A DNA stretch of 64,000 bases from assembly GCA_020638875.1 (NCBI GenBank), contig JACKHS010000006.1, positions 62,001-126,000 on the forward strand. The letters run 5' to 3'. A program made the translations under genes and the position numbers. Positions within the stretch are counted from its first letter, which is position 1. Every line of letters starts with the position of its first letter. The notes below the pieces were generated by a model, which was not told the DNA's origin, searched no databases, and was given only the letters and a program-made list of their open reading frames with translations. The DNA is from Planctomycetota bacterium (lineage in GTDB: Bacteria; Planctomycetota; UBA1135; GCA-002686595). Positions 26,380 through 35,855 of this stretch are shown in pieces.

Positions 26380-27839
26380 ATCCCCTGCAGCGGGTGCTGG
26401 CCGCCGCGGCTGCGACCCTGCTCGCCACCTGCGCCGCGCCGGGGGGCGGGGTGCGGCGGCCGAACGTGCTGTTCCTCGCGGTCGACGACCTGCGGCCGGA
26501 GCTGGGGTGCTACGGGGTGGCGTACGCGGACACGCCGCGGCTCGACGCGTTCGCGGCGGAGAGCGTCGTGTTCCTGAACCACTTCGCCAACGCGCCCTCG
26601 TGCGGGCCGTCGCGCTACGCGATGCTGACGGGGCGCGCGCCGGGGCGCTCGGGGGCGACGGGGCCGAACGAGGCGCTCTATCGCGGGCGCACGGCGCTCG
26701 CGCAAGTGCCCACCGACGGCGCGCAGTCCATGCCCGAGCTCTTCCGCCGCAACGGCTACCGCACCGTGCTCGTCGGCAAGGTCTCGCACACGCCGGACGG
26801 CAAGGTCTACGCCTACGACGGGAGCGGCGACGGGCGCGAGGAGCTGCCGCGCGCATGGGACGACTACGCGACGCCCTACGGCGCGTGGCGGCGCGGCTGG
26901 GGCGCGTTCTTCGCGTACGCCGGCGGGCGGCACCGCGAGGACGGTGGCGGCTACGCGCCGCTGTGGGAGTTCACGGCCGAGCGCGACGAGGAGCTGCCCG
27001 ACGGGCTGCTCGCCGAGGCGGCGTGCGCGCAGCTCGACGAGCTCGCGCGGCGCGGCGAGCCCTTCTTCCTCGGCGTCGGCTTCTACAAGCCGCACCTGCC
27101 CTTCGTCGCGACGCGCGGCGACTGGGAAGCCGTGCACGCGCTCGACGTGCCGCCGCCGCCGGCGCCCAGGCGCAGCGCGAGCGCGTACGGCTCGTCGAGC
27201 GGCGAGTTCCTGCGCTACCAGAACACCTTCGCGGGCGGCCGCCCCGACGCGACGGACGAGCAGGTCGAGGCGCGGCGCGCCTACCTCGCGTGCGTGCGCT
27301 TCGTCGACCGCCAGGTGGGCCGGGTGCTCGACGCGCTCGAGCGCAACGGCCTCGCCGACGACACGATCGTCGTCGTGTGGGGCGACCACGGCTGGCACCT
27401 CGGCGACTCGGGGCTGTGGGGCAAGCACACGCCGCACGAGCGCGCGCTGCACAGCGCGCTCGTCGTGCGCGCGCCCGGCGCGCGGCGCGGCGCGCACGAG
27501 GAGGCGCTCGTCGAGGCGCTCGATCTCTACCCCACCCTCGTCGACCTCGCCGGGCTCGAGGAGCGCGCGACGCGCTGGCCGCTCGACGGCGTGAGCTTCG
27601 CGCCGCTCTTGCGCGGCGAGCCCTGCACGCCGCGCGCGACCGCGATCGCGCGCTGGGGCCGCGTCGTGTCGGTGCGCTCGCGCGAGCACCGCTGGATCGC
27701 GACGCTGGGCGCGGACGGCGAACCGGCGGGCGCGGAGCTGTACGCGCTGACGGACGGACCCGATCCGCGGCGTGACGTCGCGGCCGACGCCCCGGCGGTC
27801 GCCGCGCGCCTGGCCGCGGCGAGCCGTGACGCGCCCTGA
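26376..27839 (+). CDS. Sulfatase, iduronate-2-sulfatase/choline-sulfatase-like
   Basis: A GTG start within the upstream stop gives 487 residues. The N-terminus has a hydrophobic stretch ending LLATC, possibly a lipoprotein signal. The metal site is LAVDDLRPELGCYG. The modification motif is CGPSR (Cys76), with Cys to be oxidised to formylglycine, followed by LTGRAPG. Later metal ligands lie in VWGDHGWHLGDSGLWGKHT. The substrate is likely a sulfated glycan, degraded outside the cytoplasm, a planctomycete speciality. It needs an FGE or anSME for maturation; the FGE-like domain at 17142-19706 is kinase-fused and may not serve this. Confidence 0.9.
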   Translation: MNPLQRVLAAAAATLLATCAAPGGGVRRPNVLFLAVDDLRPELGCYGVAYADTPRLDAFAAESVVFLNHFANAPSCGPSRYAMLTGRAPGRSGATGPNEALYRGRTALAQVPTDGAQSMPELFRRNGYRTVLVGKVSHTPDGKVYAYDGSGDGREELPRAWDDYATPYGAWRRGWGAFFAYAGGRHREDGGGYAPLWEFTAERDEELPDGLLAEAACAQLDELARRGEPFFLGVGFYKPHLPFVATRGDWEAVHALDVPPPPAPRRSASAYGSSSGEFLRYQNTFAGGRPDATDEQVEARRAYLACVRFVDRQVGRVLDALERNGLADDTIVVVWGDHGWHLGDSGLWGKHTPHERALHSALVVRAPGARRGAHEEALVEALDLYPTLVDLAGLEERATRWPLDGVSFAPLLRGEPCTPRATAIARWGRVVSVRSREHRWIATLGADGEPAGAELYALTDGPDPRRDVAADAPAVAARLAAASRDAP

Positions 27840-27944
27840 GCGCGGCCGACACTTGCGAGAAGCGCGCACTCTTGCGAGCGTGGCGGGTCACGCGCGCCCG
27901 GCGACGGGCGCCTCGTTCCGCCACCCCACTTCCCCCTGATCGAC

Positions 27945-29045
27945 ATGAAGAGAGCCCTGTACGGCCTCCTCGCGGCCCTGATCGCGCTGCCGCTCTGCGT
28001 GCGCGTCGGTCTGGCCCAGGAGGACCCGCCGACTCCCGAGGAGCGCTACGAAGCGCTCGAGGAGGAGGCGCAAGAGATCTACGACGCCTGGCGCGAGGCC
28101 ATCCGCGAAGCGCAGAAGGCCGCCGAAGAGGCGGAGGAAGGCGCGGCCGTCCCGGCCATCCCGATGCGCCCGGACTTCAGCGCGCTCGTGCCGAAGTTCC
28201 AGGCCGCCGCGAGGGACTACGCCGGCACCGACGACGCGATCCCGTTCCTGGTCTGGCTGGCGGGCAACGCCGGCAAGGACGTGAACGCCGCCGCGCTGCG
28301 CACGCTGCTCGGCGACCACGCCGCCTCCGAGAAGCTCGCGGACGTCGCCTGGATGATGCGCGACGTGATCGAGCGCTTCGGCGCGGAGGAAGGCACCGCG
28401 CTCCTGAAGAAGGTCGAGGCCGACTCGCCGGTCGCGGCGGTGCGCGCGTGGGCTGCCTTCGCGCGGCTCGCCGACACGCTCGAGAAGAACGAGGTCGGCT
28501 CGGAGGCCTACGAGACCGCGAAGCGCGAGCTCGACAAGGTCATGGAGGGCGTCGAGGACGACTACCTCCTGAGCGAGGTCGGTCAGGTCACCGTCGTGCG
28601 CGAGAAGTTCTCGCTCGGCATGGTCGCGCCCGACATCTCCGGCGTCGACCTCGACGGCACGGCGTTCCATCTGAGCGACTACAAGGGTCAGGTCGTCTTC
28701 GTCGACTTCTGGGGCGACTGGTGAGGCCCCTGCCGGGCCTTGTACCCCCACGAGCGGTCGCTCGTGGACGAGATGAAGGACCAACCTTTCGCGCTCATCG
28801 GCGTGAACTCCGACGACCTGGAACGCGCCAAGAAGGCGGTGGCGGACAACAAGCTGAACTGGCGCAGCTTCCAGAACGAACCGAGCGGCGCGAAGCGCGC
28901 GATCTCGGCGGACTGGTACGTGAGCGGCTGGCCCACGATCGTTGTGCTCGATGCCGAGATGAAGATCCGCTACCGCGGACACGACGGGCACGAGGCGAGC
29001 GACATCGCGAAGAAGCTCGTGGCCGAGATGAAGGCGTCGAAGTAG
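27945..29045 (+). CDS. Secreted TlpA-type thioredoxin, predicted selenoprotein (UGPC active site)
   Basis: One frame runs 27945-29045 with a single in-frame TGA at 28722-28724. It gives 366 residues with Sec260. A signal peptide (MKRALYGLLAALIALPLCVRVGLAQ) and a charged helical region of about 200 residues precede a TlpA/AhpC domain: GMVAPDISGVDLDGTAFHLSDYKGQ, VVFVDFWGDW-U-GPC-RALYPHE, VSGWPTIVVLDAEMKIRY. Homologues have WCGPC, so UGA sits on the nucleophilic Cys. A 28748-28767 hairpin with GGTC loop follows. It would be an extracytoplasmic thiol/selenol oxidoreductase. A nonsense mutation is the alternative. Confidence 0.85.
28748..28767 (+). promoter_or_regulatory. Predicted bacterial SECIS hairpin of the TlpA-type selenoprotein
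   Basis: CCACGAGC and GCTCGTGG pair perfectly (8 bp) around the tetraloop GGTC. The loop begins 31 bases after the UGA, within the usual bacterial spacing of about 16-37. GGUC is also in the apical loop of the E. coli fdhF SECIS bound by SelB. Confidence 0.8.
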
Positions 29046-29058
29046 CCTCCGCGCCCCC

Positions 29059-29454
29059 ATGAGCACCAAACGCGCCCACCCCTACTTCGACGACCGCGGC
29101 ATCCTCGACTGGCACACGTCGCTCGAGGACGCCAAGGCCCAGGCCCGCGCCGAGGGCAAGCGGCTGTTCATCGAGTTCGGCCGCGAGGCGTGCAGCCAGT
29201 GCCGCACGCTCGTGCAGGACGCGGTGCCGCACCCGCGCGTCGCGCCGCTGCTGCAGGCCGGCTGGGTGGGCGTCGCCTCCGAGGCCGACGACCCGGAGGA
29301 CGCGGTGCTCGACCTGGTCGAGGAGCTGGGCGACGCGATGATGCTGCCCTTCGTGATCTTCGCGGACGCGGACGGCCGCTTCCTCGAAGGCTACTCGGGC
29401 ACGGCTTCGCCGCCGTACCTCGTCAAGGTGCTCGAGAAGCTCGCGGGCGCCTGA
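29059..29454 (+). CDS. Small thioredoxin-like protein (CxxC)
   Basis: The 131-residue protein starts 13 bp after the selenoprotein gene, so it is probably co-transcribed. It reads ILDWHTSLEDAKAQARAEGKRLFIEFGREACSQCRTLVQDAV, a thioredoxin fold with a Cys-Ser-Gln-Cys centre, then MMLPFVIFADADGRFLEGYSGTASPPYLVKVL with the cis-Pro in LPF. There is no signal peptide, so it is probably cytoplasmic. Its ordinary Cys codons contrast with the UGA of its neighbour. It may reduce the same partners or serve as a partner thiol protein (inference). Confidence 0.8.
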   Translation: MSTKRAHPYFDDRGILDWHTSLEDAKAQARAEGKRLFIEFGREACSQCRTLVQDAVPHPRVAPLLQAGWVGVASEADDPEDAVLDLVEELGDAMMLPFVIFADADGRFLEGYSGTASPPYLVKVLEKLAGA

Positions 29455-29472
29455 GCGTCCGTCGCGCGACGA

Positions 29473-29508
29473 GGAGCGCTCCGGGGGCCGCGGCCGCCGG
29501 GGCGCTCC
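29473..29508 (+). terminator. GC-rich hairpin downstream of the thioredoxin gene
   Basis: GGAGCGC (29473-29479) pairs with GCGCTCC (29502-29508) over a centre that can itself fold (GGCC-GCG-GCC). It lies 19 bp after the stop with no U-run. It is part of a 317-bp stretch without a gene (29455-29771) that otherwise holds only the dispersed element copy 2. Confidence 0.45.
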
Positions 29509-29662
29509 GCGCGTCGAGGGGCGCCCGCCGGGTCGCCGGACTCCGCCCGCGCCTCGGAGCCGTCGCCGAGCCCGTGCGCGCCCCGAGGAGGAGTCCGCGG
29601 TGGCGCTCCGTCGGAGGAGGACGTCGTGCTGGCGCCGGGGATCTCGCCCGACGGGCGACCGG

Positions 29663-29770
29663 CCCGGTCGAGTCCGGCACGCGTGCCCCTGGAACCGCGA
29701 GGCCGGGAGCGCCGGCCGGTTGCGAAGGCTGGCGCGCGCGCTCCTGAATCGTCCGAGCTAGAGTGCGCGC
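29663..29770 (+). repeat. Dispersed ~105-bp intergenic element, copy 2
   Basis: It has the same order as 16371-16478: CCCGGTCGA, GGAACCG, a hairpin (GGCCGG 29701-29706 / CCGGCC 29712-29717, loop GAGCG), GGTTGCGAAGGCTGGCG, then TGAATCGTCCGAGCTAGA. The stem is conserved while the loop changed in length and sequence, indicating selection on structure. It ends just before the ATG at 29772. Confidence 0.65.
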
Positions 29771-29771
29771 G

Positions 29772-30359
29772 ATGCGGACGACGACGACGAGCGCACCGCC
29801 CGAGTGGCTGGAGTGGACGCCCGCGCTGGGCAAGCGCTCGGTGAGCGCGAGCTTCAAGTCGCGCGAGCTCGCGCGCGACGAGCGCGGGCGCTACGTGCTG
29901 CGCGCCACGGTCGGCGACCGGCTGTTCAGCGGGCTGTTCGTCACGCTGGGCGTGGGCGGGCTGGTCGCGGGCGGCCTGATGACGCGGCAGGAGGAGGGCG
30001 GGCTCGGCGGCCTGCTGCTGGCGGTGCTGGTCGGCGGCGTGTTCCTGGGCGTCGGCGTCTACATGTGGCGCCACGGCAACCGGCGCGTGATCTTCGACGG
30101 GCTGGGGAACGAGGTGCGCGAGGAGGGTCGCGGCGAGCCGCGCGTGCTGGCGCGCTACGCGGACGTGGTGGGGCTGCAGCTCCTGCGCAAGACCGTCGAG
30201 AGCGACGAGGGCGACTGGACCTCGGTCGAGCTCAACCTGGTCACCCGCGACCGCCGGCGCCACAGCCTGGCCGACCACGCCTCGCGCACCGCCCTGCGGC
30301 GGGACGCCGGGCAGCTCGCCGATCACCTCGGCGTGCCGCTCTGGGACCGCTCGGCGTAG
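29772..30359 (+). CDS. Two-TM membrane protein, unknown function
   Basis: The 195-residue protein starts MRTTTTSAPPEWLEWTPALG; a GTG nine bases upstream (29763) is possible. Two adjacent hydrophobic helices (LFSGLFVTLGVGGLVAGGLM and GGLLLAVLVGGVFLGVGVYM) are followed by VIFDGLGNEVRE and a soluble C-terminal domain with alternating beta strands (RYADVVGLQLLRKTVESDEGDWTSVELNLV), resembling a PH-like bacterial domain. I do not recognise the family. It sits between two predicted selenoprotein genes but shows no redox motif. Confidence 0.6.
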   Translation: MRTTTTSAPPEWLEWTPALGKRSVSASFKSRELARDERGRYVLRATVGDRLFSGLFVTLGVGGLVAGGLMTRQEEGGLGGLLLAVLVGGVFLGVGVYMWRHGNRRVIFDGLGNEVREEGRGEPRVLARYADVVGLQLLRKTVESDEGDWTSVELNLVTRDRRRHSLADHASRTALRRDAGQLADHLGVPLWDRSA

Positions 30360-30410
30360 TCCGGGGTCGCGGCGTAAAAAGGCGCGACCGCCGACCCGGG
30401 CCGGGAAGCC

Positions 30411-30443
30411 GGCGTAAGCTCTTCCTGGAGAGCGCCTTACGCC
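30411..30443 (+). other. Stable hairpin in the leader upstream of the double-UGA gene
   Basis: GGCGTAAG-CTCT (30411-30422) pairs with AGAG (30429-30432) and CTTACGCC (30436-30443), with a three-base bulge and a TCCTGG loop. It lies 84 bp after the previous stop and 160 bp before the ATG at 30603. It could be a terminator for the upstream gene or a structured leader. A smaller GGTCGCG/CGCGACC hairpin precedes it at about 30365-30389. Confidence 0.4.
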
Positions 30444-30602
30444 TCGCCCCCGACACTCCGAACAGAGCCCGCCGGTAGTCGCCCGCGGGGCACGTCGATT
30501 AGGACTTCCGACCGACGCGCTCCGGGGATCTACTGGAGCCTCGGCACCGCGGGCCCCCTGACGGCCCGCCGTCCCCTCGCAACCCGAGCCAGGTAACCAG
30601 CC

Positions 30603-31589
30603 ATGATCTCGAAGAAGCTGTGGGCCACCGGCCTGAGCGCTGCGCTGATCGCGATGATGGGCGCCCCCGCGGGCGCCCTCCCCGGGTGATGAAGCGGTCC
30701 CCCCTCTGGAGCCGGTCCGGCTCCTAGCGGCCCTGCCCCGAGTTCCCCGACCCCGCCCGCCGGCCCGAACGGCCCCGCTCCCGCGGGACCTGGCGCTGGC
30801 CCCTCGACGCCCGGCAGCATGCCGGCGCCGATCCCGCGAGGTCCGAGCGCGCGCAACTACCTGCGCATCGAGTGGGACTACCCGGTCTACACGCCCCCCG
30901 TCGAGGAGTCGAAGGACGGGCAGACCGTGGCGCGCAAGAAGCGCCAAGCCCTCTCGCGCGAGGAGGCCTTCAAGATCATCGCCGGGGACGACCCGCGCCC
31001 GCTGCTCGTGCTGCGGGAGTGCAAGGTCTGCAACGGCACCGACGAGGCGCTCCTGAAGACCGGCGCGGACAACGAGAAGACCTTCCTGCTGTCGCGCTGG
31101 TTCCACTGCGTGAAGCTGCCGGTGGACGTCCTGGAGAAGGACCACCCGTTCCACCTGATCTTCACCCAGCAGGAGAGCCCCGAGCACCTGTTCGTGGCCT
31201 CGCCCGACGGCACCAACCAGGACCCGCTCGAGTCGCAGACCTCGCGTACCGAGCTCTGGGAGTCGATGCGCGACCTGCTCGCCGTCGAGTACCAGAAGAA
31301 GCCCGAGAGCCCGCTGAAGTCGATCACGAAGCTGCTCGACAAGCTCGACTCGATCGACCAGCGCATGACCGAGCTCGTCGATCGGCAGAACGAGATCCTG
31401 GAGGAGGACGGCCCCGACTCCAAGAAGCTGCCCAAGCTGGCGCAGAAGATCGAGAAGGTCCGGAAGGAGCTCGACGGCGTCAACAAGGACATCGTCGACG
31501 CCTACAAGATCGAGCTTCGCCGCCAGCGTGACGCGAAGAAGGCCGACGAGCAGAAGGCCAAGGAGGAGACCGAGGTCGCCGCCAAGTAG
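30603..31589 (+). CDS. Secreted protein with two consecutive in-frame UGA codons, predicted selenoprotein
   Basis: The ATG at 30603 gives a signal peptide (MISKKLWATGLSAALIAMMG-APAGA) and LPG. Two TGA codons (30687-30692, residues 29-30) follow, then the same frame stays open to 31589 (328 residues). A Pro/Gly linker (SGPPSGAGPAPSGP) follows, then a domain with LRECKVCNGTDEALLKT and FLLSRWFHCVKLPVDVL, then a coiled-coil tail (LAQKIEKVRKELDGVNKDI). Starting instead at 30819 would leave the secretion signal orphaned. A SECIS-like hairpin with GGTC in its loop lies at 30708-30724. The function is unknown; a secreted redox protein with a Sec-Sec pair is an inference. Confidence 0.65.
30708..30724 (+). 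promoter_or_regulatory. Predicted bacterial SECIS hairpin of the double-UGA gene
   Basis: GGAGCCG (30708-30714) pairs with CGGCTCC (30718-30724); with one fewer pair the loop is GGTCC. The loop lies about 22 bases after the second UGA and 25 after the first. The codons forming the stem (TCT GGA GCC GGT CCG GCT CCT) break the strong GC3 bias of the genome, as expected if RNA structure is selected. Confidence 0.7.
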
Positions 31590-31619
31590 GCTCGCGCTCG
31601 GTCCGCTTCGGACGTACGA

Positions 31620-31648
31620 GGGCGGCGGACACCAGGTGTTCGCCGCCC
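31620..31648 (+). terminator. Strong hairpin terminator after the double-UGA gene
   Basis: A 13-bp stem (31620-31632 with 31636-31648, one G-U pair) encloses loop CAG, 30 bp after the stop and followed by a TC-rich stretch (CACGCTTTCCC). Confidence 0.75.
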
Positions 31649-31687
31649 TCACGCTTTCCCACCGCACCCCTCACGCCCCCACCGCCC

Positions 31688-32926
31688 GTGACCCTCTCCG
31701 CTCGCCTCCCTCGCCGCGCCGTGCTGGCCTTGCTGTGCGCGCTCGCCGCGCCCGCCGTCCTGCTCGCGCAGGACAACCCGAAGGACAGCGAGAAGAAGGG
31801 CATGGAGGTCTTCGACGAGGTCGATCCCTACACCAAGGGCGACAAGGAGCTCGTCAAGAAGCTCGGCTACGTGCGCGTCGGCCACGGCCCGTGGCACGGC
31901 GTCGACGACACGCACGCGCTGCAGGAGACGATGGGCGGCATCGAGATGCTCTTCTGCGAGACGGAGCACTTCCGCATCGCGACGAGCCTCACGACGTACA
32001 CCGTCCCGAACAACCGCGAGGAGCGTGAGAAGCTCGACGGCGAGTTCAAGCGGCTCAAGAAGAAGCTCGGCCGCTTCAAGCCGCCGAAGAACGAGCTCGA
32101 CCCGTGGCTGCGGCTGCACCTGTACGCGCAGCGCGTCGAGGACCAGTACGCGCAGTTCCTCGAGGAGTGGAACATCGACCCGCAGGAGTTCGAGCAACGC
32201 GGGCCGTACCTGGGCTACCCGAACAAGATCCAGGTGCTCGTCTGTCAGCGGAAGAGCGAGTTCGGCCGCTACGTGCGCGCGTACCACCAGACCGACCTGG
32301 AGTACTCCTACCGCACCGTGCGCCCGGGCGACTCGATCGTCGTCGGTGCGAACATGGAGGCGCTCAAGGAGGGCTGGGAGGGCCACCAGGACCTGCCCTT
32401 CGACTCGATGCTGCACAACATGGTCGTCTCCAGCCTCGCGTCGGACTTCATCGACGCGTGGAACGACAACATGTTCTCGGCGCCGCGCTGGCTGAGCTAC
32501 GGGCTCGCGCACGTGCACCTGCGCCGCATCGACCCGCACTGGACGCTCTTCGACGGGCGCAAGGCCGGCCAGGGCAACGACCCCGACCAGTGGGACTGGG
32601 AGCCGCGCGTCTACAGCCTCGTGAAGAACGAGTTCTTCGCCAAGGCCGAGGAGATGTTCGCGTGGAAGGAGTACGCCGACCTGCACCAGCGCGATCACAT
32701 GATCTCGTGGTCGAAGGTCGAGTTCGTCCTGGACCAGCTCGGCGACGGCAAGCGCGCCTTCCTCGACGCCGCCTGCGGCGCGCGCGGGGGCTTCTCCACG
32801 CAGGCGCAGGACACCGGCGCGCTCGAGCGCCAGCGCGCGGCCTTCAAGACGGCCTTCGACATGACGCCGGAGGAGTTCGACGCGGCCTGGGCGAAGTGGG
32901 TGCTGAAGACCTACCGCAAGAAGTAG
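31688..32926 (+). CDS. Secreted protein resembling a peptidase-MA-like fold with degenerate active site
   Basis: A GTG start gives 412 residues with a signal peptide (LPRRAVLALLCALAAPAVLLAQ). The region SMLHNMVVSSLASDF...APRWLSYGLAHVHLRR has the shape of gluzincin peptidases (HExxH...PRWLxEGLAxY), but HExxH is replaced by HNMVV and the Glu of SEGLA by Tyr. If related, it is probably catalytically dead and kept as a binding protein. The C-terminus (MTPEEFDAAWAKWVLKTY) is typical of secreted planctomycete proteins. It lies directly downstream of the redox group and may be part of that locus. Confidence 0.55.
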   Translation: MTLSARLPRRAVLALLCALAAPAVLLAQDNPKDSEKKGMEVFDEVDPYTKGDKELVKKLGYVRVGHGPWHGVDDTHALQETMGGIEMLFCETEHFRIATSLTTYTVPNNREEREKLDGEFKRLKKKLGRFKPPKNELDPWLRLHLYAQRVEDQYAQFLEEWNIDPQEFEQRGPYLGYPNKIQVLVCQRKSEFGRYVRAYHQTDLEYSYRTVRPGDSIVVGANMEALKEGWEGHQDLPFDSMLHNMVVSSLASDFIDAWNDNMFSAPRWLSYGLAHVHLRRIDPHWTLFDGRKAGQGNDPDQWDWEPRVYSLVKNEFFAKAEEMFAWKEYADLHQRDHMISWSKVEFVLDQLGDGKRAFLDAACGARGGFSTQAQDTGALERQRAAFKTAFDMTPEEFDAAWAKWVLKTYRKK

Positions 32927-33002
32927 GTCGCGGCGGCCGGGAGCCCGTTCGAGACGTCCTGCGGCGCCGTCGCGGCGTCCTCCACGCCGGCATCCGCAGC
33001 CC

Positions 33003-33029
33003 GGCGTGCGCAGTCGTGAATCGATCGGG

Positions 33030-33033
<4 letters not shown>
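33003..33033 (+). repeat. Partial third copy of the dispersed intergenic element
   Basis: GGCGTGCGCAGTCGTGAATC followed by GATCGGGTTAG matches the 3' part of copy 1 (16439-16469) at about 26 of 31 positions. The upstream hairpin part is not recognisable. It overlaps the stop of the minus-strand kinase gene by four bases. Confidence 0.4.
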
Positions 33034-35732
<2,699 letters not shown>

Positions 35733-35803
35733 GTCGTCGTCGCGGGTGAGGTCTCAGCCTAACAGCCGGCCGTGGAAGCGTCGGGTGAGCCGGCGAGGGA
35801 GGT

Positions 35804-35833
35804 GCGCCCGGCCCACCGAGGCGGACCGGGCGC
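35804..35833 (-). terminator. Hairpin terminator downstream of the fibre-like protein gene
   Basis: GCGCCCGG (35804-35811) and CCGGGCGC (35826-35833) form an 8-bp stem 22 bp beyond the stop of the minus-strand gene ending at 35856 and upstream of the kinase start. Confidence 0.55.
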
Positions 35834-35855
35834 GAGGAGCCCCTCTCTCCGTCGA

